From: Aquimarina sp. RZ0
Lineage (GTDB): Bacteria > Bacteroidota > Bacteroidia > Flavobacteriales > Flavobacteriaceae
Length of the DNA: 64,000 nucleotides
Direction of reading: 5' to 3'
NCBI RefSeq assembly: GCF_008370685.1
Contig: NZ_VTZU01000023.1
Location: forward strand, 23,351-87,350
In this document: positions 17,602-24,526 of the stretch, piece by piece
Numbering within the stretch: position 1 is the stretch's first letter
Layout: the number at the start of each line of letters is the position of its first letter
Program-made: the position numbers and the translations under genes
Notes under the pieces: model-generated
The model's database searches: none
Told to the model about the DNA's origin: nothing
What the model saw: the letters and a program-made list of their open reading frames with translations, nothing else

Positions 17602-18597
17602 TTACGATTTACTAAGTTCCTGCACTTTTTTTAAGGCAGTTAGTCCTTTTCCTGAAAGTAACGATTCCCTTGCTTTTTCATACCCTTCTTTGGGTTGTAA
17701 CCCTTCTACTGTGGCAATTGCTATACCAGCATTCGCACAAACTACCTGGTTTTGAGCATCCGTTCCTTTGCCTTGTAGGATATTCATAAAAATTGTGGCA
17801 GATTCTTCAATAGACTCACCACCTGCAATTTGTTCTTGTTTTAGAGCTGTTACCCCAAAATCTTCTGGCGTTAACATTCCTTCTGTATGATTAGAAATTG
17901 TTTTAGTGCTGCCTGTCAAAGAAATTTCATCATACCCATCCAGCGCATGAATAATCGTAAAATTCTTATCCGTATTTTGATATAAGTATCCATACATTCT
18001 GGCGAGTTCTAGATTAAATACACCTACAATCTGATTTTTGGGAAAAGCAGGATTTACCATTGGTCCCAACATATTAAAAAATGTTTTTACTCCCAGTTCT
18101 TTTCTGATAGGCGCTACATTTTTCATTGCCGGATGAAATAGCGGTGCATGCAAAACACATATGCCTGCCTCATCGATACTTCGCTTTAGAAAATCTTTAT
18201 CATTACTGAATTTAATTCCCAAATGTTCCATCACATTAGAGCTTCCACATTTTGAAGATACCCCATAATTGCCATGTTTGGTAACCTTGATGCCAGCGCC
18301 GGCAGAAACAAAAGAAGAAAGTGTAGAGATATTAAATGTGTCTTTACCATCACCACCAGTACCACAAAGATCAATTGGATTATATTCACTAAGATCAACA
18401 GCAATACAGAGTTCTAACAATGCATCTCTAAATCCTTCTAATTCTTCTACAGTAATACTACGCATCATATATACGGTAAGAAAGGATGCAATCTGGCTCT
18501 GATTATATGCTCCTTTAGAAATATTTACTAATACGCTTTTTGCTTCTTCTTTGGAGATGGTTTCATGATTAATTAATCGGTTTAGTAAGTTTTTCAT
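17602..18597 (-). CDS. trpD: Anthranilate phosphoribosyltransferase
   Basis: Transfers the phosphoribosyl group of PRPP to anthranilate. The PRPP site DLCGTGGDGKDTFNIST and the adjacent VTKHGNYGVSSKCGSSNVME (anthranilate channel) are intact, as are PLFHPAMKNVAPIRKELG and FFNMLGPMVNPA. Length of 331 residues is normal. It lies 96 bases after trpG and is separate from it, not fused. Confidence 0.96.
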   Translation of the reverse strand: MKNLLNRLINHETISKEEAKSVLVNISKGAYNQSQIASFLTVYMMRSITVEELEGFRDALLELCIAVDLSEYNPIDLCGTGGDGKDTFNISTLSSFVSAGAGIKVTKHGNYGVSSKCGSSNVMEHLGIKFSNDKDFLKRSIDEAGICVLHAPLFHPAMKNVAPIRKELGVKTFFNMLGPMVNPAFPKNQIVGVFNLELARMYGYLYQNTDKNFTIIHALDGYDEISLTGSTKTISNHTEGMLTPEDFGVTALKQEQIAGGESIEESATIFMNILQGKGTDAQNQVVCANAGIAIATVEGLQPKEGYEKARESLLSGKGLTALKKVQELSKS

Positions 18598-18693
18598 TAC
18601 TTTATTTTTATTGTTGTTTCTATAGGGTTAGAAATCTAAACAGGTTTGTTATACAATGTCATTATGTGACCTTATTCTTTATTCGAAAACTCT

Positions 18694-19266
18694 TTAATTA
18701 TGAATCCAGTTTTCCAGCATTTTTTTTCCGTTTGGTGTTAATACAGATTCTGGATGAAATTGTACACCACGAACATCAAGTTCTTTATGGCGTAAAGACA
18801 TGATCTGACCATTTTCATCAAAAGAAGTTGCTTCTAAGCAAGAAGGTAAATCATTGTCTTTAACTACCCAGGAATGGTATCTGCCTACTTCAAAAGTGTT
18901 ATCAAGTCCTTTAAAAATAGGTTCATCAGTTACAGAAACGGTTATTCCTGTAGCAACACCGTGATAGACTTCATCCAGGTTGATCAGACTTCCCCCAAAA
19001 ACTTCGCCTATTGCCTGTTGCCCCAGACATACTCCAAAAATACTCTTGGTATCTGCATAGGTTTTGATGATTTCTTTTAATAACCCCGCCTCTTCTGGAA
19101 TGCCGGGACCAGGAGAAAGTAATATTTTATTAAAAGGAGCTACCTCTTCCAGACGTAACTGATCATTACGTCTTACCGTAACCTCGCAGCCTAAATCTTC
19201 TAAGTAGTGAACCAGGTTATAAACGAATGAATCGTAGTTGTCTATTACTAATACTTTTTTATTCAT
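18694..19266 (-). CDS. trpG: Anthranilate synthase component II (glutamine amidotransferase)
   Basis: Class I glutaminase that supplies ammonia to TrpE. The catalytic Cys is in FGVCLGQQAIGEVFGG, and the His-Glu pair is in GVQFHPESVLTPNG. The oxyanion motif LLSPGPGIPEEAG is also present. Length of 190 residues is normal. In many bacteria the same subunit also serves PabB; no pab gene is nearby. It starts 107 bases after trpE. Confidence 0.95.
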   Translation of the reverse strand: MNKKVLVIDNYDSFVYNLVHYLEDLGCEVTVRRNDQLRLEEVAPFNKILLSPGPGIPEEAGLLKEIIKTYADTKSIFGVCLGQQAIGEVFGGSLINLDEVYHGVATGITVSVTDEPIFKGLDNTFEVGRYHSWVVKDNDLPSCLEATSFDENGQIMSLRHKELDVRGVQFHPESVLTPNGKKMLENWIHN

Positions 19267-19372
19267 TATTCTTTTTTTAGTTTATATTGGCAGACTTTGA
19301 TGCTTTAATTCTTGCGTTTAGAGATGATATTTATATATCAGGTATCTGTCTTACACTGATAAAGAAATATGT

Positions 19373-20770
19373 TTAGATCTCTTCGGCAAGTTTTAATGCT
19401 TTCGTTAAAGCTCCTAATTTATTGTAAACTTCTTGTAATTCATTTTCTTCATTGGATTCATTTACTAATCCAGCTCCGGCTTGCCAATGTAATTGATGAT
19501 TTTTACTTAAAAATGTTCTGATCATTATTGCATGGTTAAAGTTTCCGTGGAAATCCATAAAACCGATAGCGCCCCCGTAGAAATCTCTATTAGTGGTTTC
19601 GTATTTTTCGATCAGTTGCATAGCCATATGCTTAGGCGCACCACTTAATGTTCCTGCAGGAAAAGTATCAGCAACTACTTGCATCGTAGTAGTATCCGAG
19701 TGTTTTTTACTTGTTACTTTACTGACAAGATGAATTACATGTGAGTAGAATTGTACCTCTCTATAATTTTCTACAGTAACATTACTCCCATTACGACTTA
19801 GATCATTACGAGCAAGATCTACCAGCATAACATGTTCTGCATTTTCTTTTTCATCTATAGATAGTTTTTTTGCTAATTCTGCATCTTGCTCATCATTACC
19901 GGTACGTTTAAAAGTTCCTGCAATTGGATGAATCTCTGCAATTTCGTCTTTTACGACTAACTGAGCTTCTGGTGAACTGCCAAAAATCTTAAAATCGCCA
20001 TAATCAAAATAGAAAAGATAAGGAGAAGGGTTTATGCTTCGCAAGGCTCTATATACATTAAACTCATCACCTTTGAATTTTTGTGAAAACCTTTTTGATA
20101 AAACCAATTGAAATACATCCCCGCGCAAGCAATGTTTTTTTGCTAGAGCTACGTGAGCTTTGTATTGGTCGTCATTAAGATTAGAAGTGGTTTCATCGAC
20201 AGTATTAAAACTGTAAGAAGCAAAGTTTTTTACACGAAGCAAAGACTCAATTTCATCAATATTGTTATCAGTTTCATAGCAATGTGCAAAAATATAAGCT
20301 TCATTATTAAAATTACTGATAGCTATAATATTTTGAAAAACAGTATAGTGAACATCTGGAATATGTAAGGCTTCTGCTTTTTTAGAAATATCAATATTCT
20401 CAAAATAGCGAACTGCATCATATGAAATGTAGCCAAAAAGTCCATTGTTTATAAATTTGAAATCACTTATAGATGTTTTGAAGTTCTTACCAAAATTTTC
20501 TATAACGTCAGGAATATCTGTATCTGTAGTAATTGGTGTTTCTTGCACGCTTTTATCTGGAAACGATTGATAAATAGTCTCATTTACAATTTTTATGGTT
20601 GCTATAGGATTACAACAGATATATGAAAAACTGTTTTCACTACCTCGATAATCATTGTTTTCTAACAAAAGGCTATTGGGAAATCGATCACGGATTTTTA
20701 GATAAACACTTACTGGTGTAATCGTATCGGCTAAAATTTGTTTAAAATGTGTGGTTAGTGTATAGCTCAT
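19373..20770 (-). CDS. trpE: Anthranilate synthase component I
   Basis: Chorismate-to-anthranilate enzyme, first in the pathway. The C-terminal chorismate-binding domain shows DVFQLVLSKRFSQKF, IFGSSPEAQLVVK, IHPIAGTFKRTGNDEQD, MLVDLARNDLSRNG, TFPAGTLSGAPKHMAMQLI and QAGAGLVNESNEENELQE. The N-terminal LLENNDYRGSENSFSYICC corresponds to the L-L-E-S feedback site where tryptophan binds, so feedback inhibition is likely. It is the first structural gene, 33 bases after the attenuator hairpin. Confidence 0.95.
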   Translation of the reverse strand: MSYTLTTHFKQILADTITPVSVYLKIRDRFPNSLLLENNDYRGSENSFSYICCNPIATIKIVNETIYQSFPDKSVQETPITTDTDIPDVIENFGKNFKTSISDFKFINNGLFGYISYDAVRYFENIDISKKAEALHIPDVHYTVFQNIIAISNFNNEAYIFAHCYETDNNIDEIESLLRVKNFASYSFNTVDETTSNLNDDQYKAHVALAKKHCLRGDVFQLVLSKRFSQKFKGDEFNVYRALRSINPSPYLFYFDYGDFKIFGSSPEAQLVVKDEIAEIHPIAGTFKRTGNDEQDAELAKKLSIDEKENAEHVMLVDLARNDLSRNGSNVTVENYREVQFYSHVIHLVSKVTSKKHSDTTTMQVVADTFPAGTLSGAPKHMAMQLIEKYETTNRDFYGGAIGFMDFHGNFNHAIMIRTFLSKNHQLHWQAGAGLVNESNEENELQEVYNKLGALTKALKLAEEI

Positions 20771-20802
20771 TTTTATCGTTTTACCTATTTATGAGAAATG
20801 AA

Positions 20803-20831
20803 AAAGGCTTGTCGTGATTCGACAAGCCTTT
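20803..20831 (-). terminator. trp attenuator (intrinsic terminator in the trpE leader)
   Basis: Read on the minus strand, the arms AAAGGCTTGTCG and CGACAAGCCTTT pair perfectly (12 bp, five-base loop) and are followed by TTTTTCATTT. It stands between the leader peptide and trpE. A seven-base segment GTCGTGA near the leader-peptide end (20866-20872) is exactly complementary to TCACGAC in the loop and 3' arm (20811-20817). This offers an alternative fold that would prevent the terminator. Confidence 0.88.
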
Positions 20832-20860
20832 ATATGTTTATATAACAAAATGATGCGGGT

Positions 20861-20923
20861 CTATTTCACGACGTTTATGTTTTGAGAAAACCACCACCAA
20901 ATATTTGTTACTATTAAATTCAT
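20861..20923 (-). CDS. trpL: trp operon leader peptide (three consecutive Trp codons)
   Basis: A 20-residue frame, ATG to TAG, reading MNLIVTNIWWWFSQNINVVK. Three Trp codons in a row at positions 9-11, in a peptide encoded directly before an intrinsic terminator and trpE, is the classic sign of ribosome-mediated attenuation. When charged Trp-tRNA is scarce the ribosome should stall at codons 9-11, leaving GTCGTGA (codons about 17-19) free to pair with the terminator's 3' arm. The mechanism is inferred; the peptide and hairpin are read directly. Confidence 0.9.
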   Translation of the reverse strand: MNLIVTNIWWWFSQNINVVK

Positions 20924-20941
20924 TTTTATTGTTTACTGAGT

Positions 20942-20978
20942 CAAATATATAAATTAATTATAATTCTTAAAACAAAAA
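20942..20978 (-). promoter_or_regulatory. Candidate promoter of the trp operon
   Basis: On the minus strand TTTTTG (20973-20978) is followed after 23 bases by TATATTTG (20942-20949), which fits TAnnTTTG. The leader peptide ATG is 18 bases further on. It fits exactly between the yceI stop codon and trpL. Confidence 0.6.
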
Positions 20979-21545
20979 TTACATTTTTAAATTTACGGCT
21001 AATTCAAACTCATCACTAATTGCTTTGTCACCTAAGTTGTCAAAGAAACTACCTGATCCATATTTGATGTCATACTTAGTTCTGTCTACGCTCAGAGTTG
21101 TTGTGGCAGAATTATCGTTGACAGCAAGGTCAAAACTGATAGGGTTAGTCTTTCCTTTAATAGTTAGCACTCCTTTGATGCTATATCCACTTTTTGCTTT
21201 TACCGCTTCTTTAATTACCAGTTTTGCACTTTTGTGATTTTTAATACCAAAGAAATCATCAGAACTAAGATGACCTTCTAGTTTTTCTTTTCCTTTTCCG
21301 GTTTCCAGATCAGTGACAGCGAGAGAAGTCATATCAACAACGAATTCTCCACCTTTTAGATTATTACCTTCAAATACAAGAAAACCACTTGAGAAAGCAA
21401 GAGTTCCTGTATGTGTACCCGTAACTTTTTTACCAGTCCAGTTGATAGAACTTTCTGAAGTTTTGATTTCTTTTTGTTGTGCAGTAATTGTCAATGTAGC
21501 TATTAATGTTAATGCTAAGATTAATGATTTAAGTTTAGTTTTCAT
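20979..21545 (-). CDS. YceI-family periplasmic lipid-binding protein
   Basis: Signal peptide of about 22 residues (ends ITAQQ), then a YceI lipocalin-like barrel. Family markers are SSINWTGKKVTGTHTGTLAF, GGEFVVDMTSLAVTDLE, LEGHLSSDDFFGIKNHKSAKL, GVLTIKGKTNPISF and DRTKYDIKYGSGSFF. YceI proteins bind long polyisoprenoid or amide lipids in the periplasm and are often induced by stress. It sits 42 bases behind a MarR-type regulator, a pairing often seen in flavobacteria, and is probably controlled by it. Confidence 0.93.
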   Translation of the reverse strand: MKTKLKSLILALTLIATLTITAQQKEIKTSESSINWTGKKVTGTHTGTLAFSSGFLVFEGNNLKGGEFVVDMTSLAVTDLETGKGKEKLEGHLSSDDFFGIKNHKSAKLVIKEAVKAKSGYSIKGVLTIKGKTNPISFDLAVNDNSATTTLSVDRTKYDIKYGSGSFFDNLGDKAISDEFELAVNLKM

Positions 21546-21587
21546 GATTTTTTATTATTTAAGGATTATATAAATTTGATTATGTAT

Positions 21588-22040
21588 TTATTCTCTTAGT
21601 TTATTTAGTAAGGTATTTAATTGCTGAAGTTCTCCATCAGAAAGCTTAGAAGTAATTCTTTTTTCGAAGCGATCCATCACTGGACTTACTTCTGCTAAGA
21701 AATTAGTACCATCGGGTGTAATTGTGATTTCTATTTTCCTTCTGTTTGTCTCACAAACTATTCGATTTACTAACTTTTTTTTAATGAGTTTATCTACTAA
21801 TCTGGTTGTATTACTCATTTTACTTACCATTCTTTCTTGTATCGTGGATAAATTAGCGGGTTTACCGTTTTGCCCCTTTAGTATCCTCAATACATTAAAT
21901 TGCTGAATAGATATATCAAAAACTCTTAATTCTGAATTTATTTTTTCTCTTATGCTTTTCTCCGTATATAGCAAATTAATAATTGCTTTTCTGGATAATG
22001 GTAGCTCTTCTTTAGTTTTTATGATTTCTTCTATTGTCAT
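21588..22040 (-). CDS. MarR-family transcriptional regulator
   Basis: Winged-helix dimeric repressor, with the first gene product being about 150 residues. Core: LRVFDISIQQFNVLRILKGQ, STIQERMVSKMSNTTRLVDK (recognition helix), LIKKKLVNRIVCETNRRKIE and ITPDGTNFL (wing). The frame can be extended 16 codons upstream, but that stretch overlaps both a TAnnTTTG-type element (TACATTTG) and a strong palindrome. The ATG immediately after the palindrome therefore looks like the true start. It is likely to repress itself and yceI. Confidence 0.88.
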   Translation of the reverse strand: MTIEEIIKTKEELPLSRKAIINLLYTEKSIREKINSELRVFDISIQQFNVLRILKGQNGKPANLSTIQERMVSKMSNTTRLVDKLIKKKLVNRIVCETNRRKIEITITPDGTNFLAEVSPVMDRFEKRITSKLSDGELQQLNTLLNKLRE

Positions 22041-22068
22041 TTGTGTATACAATAATTGTATATACAAA
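22040..22068. promoter_or_regulatory. MarR operator candidate (palindrome at the start codon)
   Basis: Arms of 13 bases (TTTGTGTATACAA and TTGTATATACAAA), one mismatch, three-base spacer. It abuts the MarR start codon and overlaps the promoter element TACATTTG (22065-22072 on the minus strand). Size and symmetry suit a MarR dimer. Confidence 0.65.
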
Positions 22069-22259
22069 TGTATAGCTTTAGATTTCATTTAATTTATAGT
22101 AGGATATTAATTCTTTGTTAAAGTTCTAATGAGTACTATTCATTAATACTATCATTGTTTGATAAAAATAATCTATGAAATCCTAAAATTCTCTATATGA
22201 ATAGTATAAACCTTGTTAATTTTCTTTTACTTACTAAAGTGTTTTAATATTTTAGTATA

Positions 22260-22781
22260 ATGCAGAAGCATATAATATATATAGGGTTAGTGGTGTTTTT
22301 TTTTAATTGTAAAGGAGAGCAGAAAATTGCTTTGGAAGCAACCGATATCTTTTCTAGCAAAGATATGGAGATACCTGTTTATGATTTTGAGAGTTTACAA
22401 CCATTACTAACAATTAATGATGGGAAAACACGGATTATTAATTTTTGGGCAACCTGGTGTAAACCTTGTGTTGCAGAATTGCCTTATTTCGAATTGATTA
22501 ACAGTAGATATCCTGATGAAGAGGTAGAAGTGATATTAATTAGTCTGGATTTGCCTTCTCAGGTAAAGACTAAATTAATACCGTTCTTAGATAGGCAAAG
22601 AATAGAAAGTAAAGTAATTCTACTGGATGATCCTGATGCAGATAGTTGGATACCCAAAGTTCATAAAGATTGGTCAGGTGCCATTCCTGCAACGATCATT
22701 TATAAAGGTAATACAACCAGATTCTATGAGCAATCCTTTACCTACAATGAATTAGAAAACGAGCTTAAAAAGATATTGTAA
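22260..22781 (+). CDS. TlpA-like thiol-disulfide reductase, lipoprotein
   Basis: Thioredoxin-fold protein of the cell envelope. Lipoprotein signal MQKHIIYIGLVVFFFNC, with the Cys at 17. The active site is INFWATWCKPCVAELPYF (CxxC of the W-C-x-P-C type), and the cis-Pro loop is WSGAIPATIIYKG. It probably reduces disulfides in the periplasm. It forms a run with a redoxin gene 51 bases downstream and two rhodanese genes, suggesting sulfur or redox-stress handling. Confidence 0.9.
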   Translation: MQKHIIYIGLVVFFFNCKGEQKIALEATDIFSSKDMEIPVYDFESLQPLLTINDGKTRIINFWATWCKPCVAELPYFELINSRYPDEEVEVILISLDLPSQVKTKLIPFLDRQRIESKVILLDDPDADSWIPKVHKDWSGAIPATIIYKGNTTRFYEQSFTYNELENELKKIL

Positions 22782-22832
22782 GAAGGGATCGCCCCTGAGT
22801 TAAAAAGTATAATACGCTAAAAACGAAAACAG

Positions 22833-23459
22833 ATGAAAACTTTAAAAATTTTAGTTGGTATTGCCTTGGTCCTTGCCGTAAGTGCGTTTGCTTTGGATAA
22901 GGTGAACGTATCAAAGACAGATTTTGGGTATGCTATAGGAGATGTTGCCACAGATTTTAGTCTTAAGAATATTGATGATTCGATGGTGTCATTAGCTGAT
23001 TATAAGGATGCGAAGGGTTTTATCGTGATTTTCACGTGTAATCATTGTCCGTATTCTGTTGCTTATGAAGACAGAATTATAGAATTGGATAAAATGTATA
23101 AAACTAAAGGGTATCCGGTAATAGCAATAAACCCTAACAATCCAAAAGCGTATCCCAAAGATGATTTTGATCATATGAAAGTAAGAGCTAAAGACAAAGG
23201 ATTTACGTTCCCATATTTATTTGATGATGGGCAGAAAATCTACCCACAGTATGGAGCAACCAAAACGCCTCACGTATATGTTTTGCAAAAAACAGATAAA
23301 GGTAATGTTGTAAAGTACATTGGTGCGATTGATAATAATTATAAAGATGCTGCTTCTGTAGATAAGAAATATGTAGCCGATGCGGTTAATGCACTATTAA
23401 AAGGAGAAGAAGTTCCTGTAAAAACAACCAAAGCTATAGGTTGTAGTATTAAAGCATAA
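22833..23459 (+). CDS. Exported AhpC/TSA-like redoxin
   Basis: Signal peptide of about 20 residues, then a peroxiredoxin-like thioredoxin fold. DFSLKNIDDSMVSLADYK and GFIVIFTCNHCPYSVAYEDR contain the redox motif C-N-H-C. PVIAINPNNPKAYPKDDFDH and YGATKTPHVYVLQK (cis-Pro) follow. Proteins with the C-N-H-C-P-Y motif belong to a widespread thioredoxin-like group of uncertain electron partner. The C-terminal IGCSIKA holds a further Cys. Probably cotranscribed with the preceding TlpA-like gene. Confidence 0.87.
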   Translation: MKTLKILVGIALVLAVSAFALDKVNVSKTDFGYAIGDVATDFSLKNIDDSMVSLADYKDAKGFIVIFTCNHCPYSVAYEDRIIELDKMYKTKGYPVIAINPNNPKAYPKDDFDHMKVRAKDKGFTFPYLFDDGQKIYPQYGATKTPHVYVLQKTDKGNVVKYIGAIDNNYKDAASVDKKYVADAVNALLKGEEVPVKTTKAIGCSIKA

Positions 23460-23575
23460 ATTTTAATTTATTTAAAATTGGATGCATTAATATTAACAAT
23501 TCACTAAGTACCCTTATCTTTGTAAAGAGTAGTACAACAAATAAGTTCAATCTAAAAAAAATAATACTATAGTAC

Positions 23576-23890
23576 ATGGCTAATGATATCACACAAGAGG
23601 AATGGGAAGATCTTATTGTTAATGATGATAAGGCAATCATATTAGATGTAAGAACAGAGGAAGAAGTAGAAGAAGGTTTTATTCCTAATATGGTTAATAT
23701 TGACATTCGTCAAGGTCAGGACTTTCTCGATGAACTTAAAAAATTAGATCCATCAAAAAATTACTATGTATATTGCAGGTCAGGAGCTAGAAGTGCGCAA
23801 GCCTGTGAATTAATGACTCAAATGGGTTTTGAGACAACATATAATCTAATAGGAGGTTTTATGAATTGGGATGGTGAAACTGCTGAGTAA
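23576..23890 (+). CDS. Cytoplasmic single-domain rhodanese
   Basis: 104 residues forming one rhodanese domain: AIILDVRTEEEVEEGFIPNM, then the active-site loop YVYCRSGARSAQACELM (catalytic Cys in a six-residue loop, the thiosulfate/persulfide type), and GFETTYNLIGGFMNWDGE. No signal peptide. A TATCTTTG promoter-like element lies at 23515-23522. It is followed by a second, exported rhodanese. Confidence 0.92.
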   Translation: MANDITQEEWEDLIVNDDKAIILDVRTEEEVEEGFIPNMVNIDIRQGQDFLDELKKLDPSKNYYVYCRSGARSAQACELMTQMGFETTYNLIGGFMNWDGETAE

Positions 23891-23909
23891 TGCATAATAT
23901 ATTTGATTG

Positions 23910-24311
23910 ATGAGAATTAAAACAATACTAATAACAGCCTTTTTTTCTTTATTGATATGCAGCTGTAAAGATTCTAAGAATACTAATATTGCTTCAGTTC
24001 AATTAATTACTGTAGAAGAGATGGATAAGCTTCTCGAATTAGAAAAAGTGCAGCTTGTCGATGTTCGTACTCCAAAAGAATTTGCCAATGGGCATATAGA
24101 TGGAGCTATAAATATTAATTTTTATGATGAAAATTTTGAAACCCTTATTTCTACGATTGATAAATCAAAACCGATAGCAGTATATTGTGGGCGGGGAGGT
24201 AGAAGTGCTAAGTGCTCGGCCTACATGGAAAAAGCAGGCTTTACTAAGATATATGACCTTGATGGAGGCCTTACAGAATGGAAATATAAAGGCAAAGAGG
24301 TAGTTAAATAG
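23910..24311 (+). CDS. Rhodanese-domain lipoprotein
   Basis: Lipoprotein signal ending LLICSC, then a rhodanese domain: VQLVDVRTPKEFANGHIDGAINI, active-site loop IAVYCGRGGRSAKCSAYM (catalytic Cys) and IYDLDGGLTEWKYKGK. The frame also opens at a TTG one codon earlier, but the ATG is preferred. Together with the cytoplasmic rhodanese 19 bases upstream it suggests sulfane-sulfur transfer on both sides of the inner membrane. Confidence 0.9.
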   Translation: MRIKTILITAFFSLLICSCKDSKNTNIASVQLITVEEMDKLLELEKVQLVDVRTPKEFANGHIDGAININFYDENFETLISTIDKSKPIAVYCGRGGRSAKCSAYMEKAGFTKIYDLDGGLTEWKYKGKEVVK

Positions 24312-24370
24312 TAGTTCCCTAAAATTAATTAGTAAGAAAATAGAATTTTACAAAGGTATTCCATATCTAA

Positions 24371-24526
24371 GAGTATGTTTAAAAAGAATACAAATTGAAA
24401 ATCAATAGTTTGAGGTTCTGAGGACACTTCAAATGATGAGTATATCGAGATATTTACATTAATTTGAAGTAACTTCACGGTTCTTAAAATATTTGTTTTC
24501 AAGAAGTAAGGTTTTTAAACATACTC
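24371..24526. mobile_element. MITE copy 1 (IS5-family, IS1031-like ends)
   Basis: A 156-bp non-coding element with terminal inverted repeats GAGTATGTTTAAAAA / TTTTTAAACATACTC and a 3-bp direct repeat TAA on each side. A second copy (34484-34638) is nearly identical over its whole length and has TTA on each side. GAG ends plus a T-N-A duplication match the IS1031 group of the IS5 family as I recall it. Its right edge supplies part of the stop codon of the neighbouring regulator gene. Confidence 0.82.
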
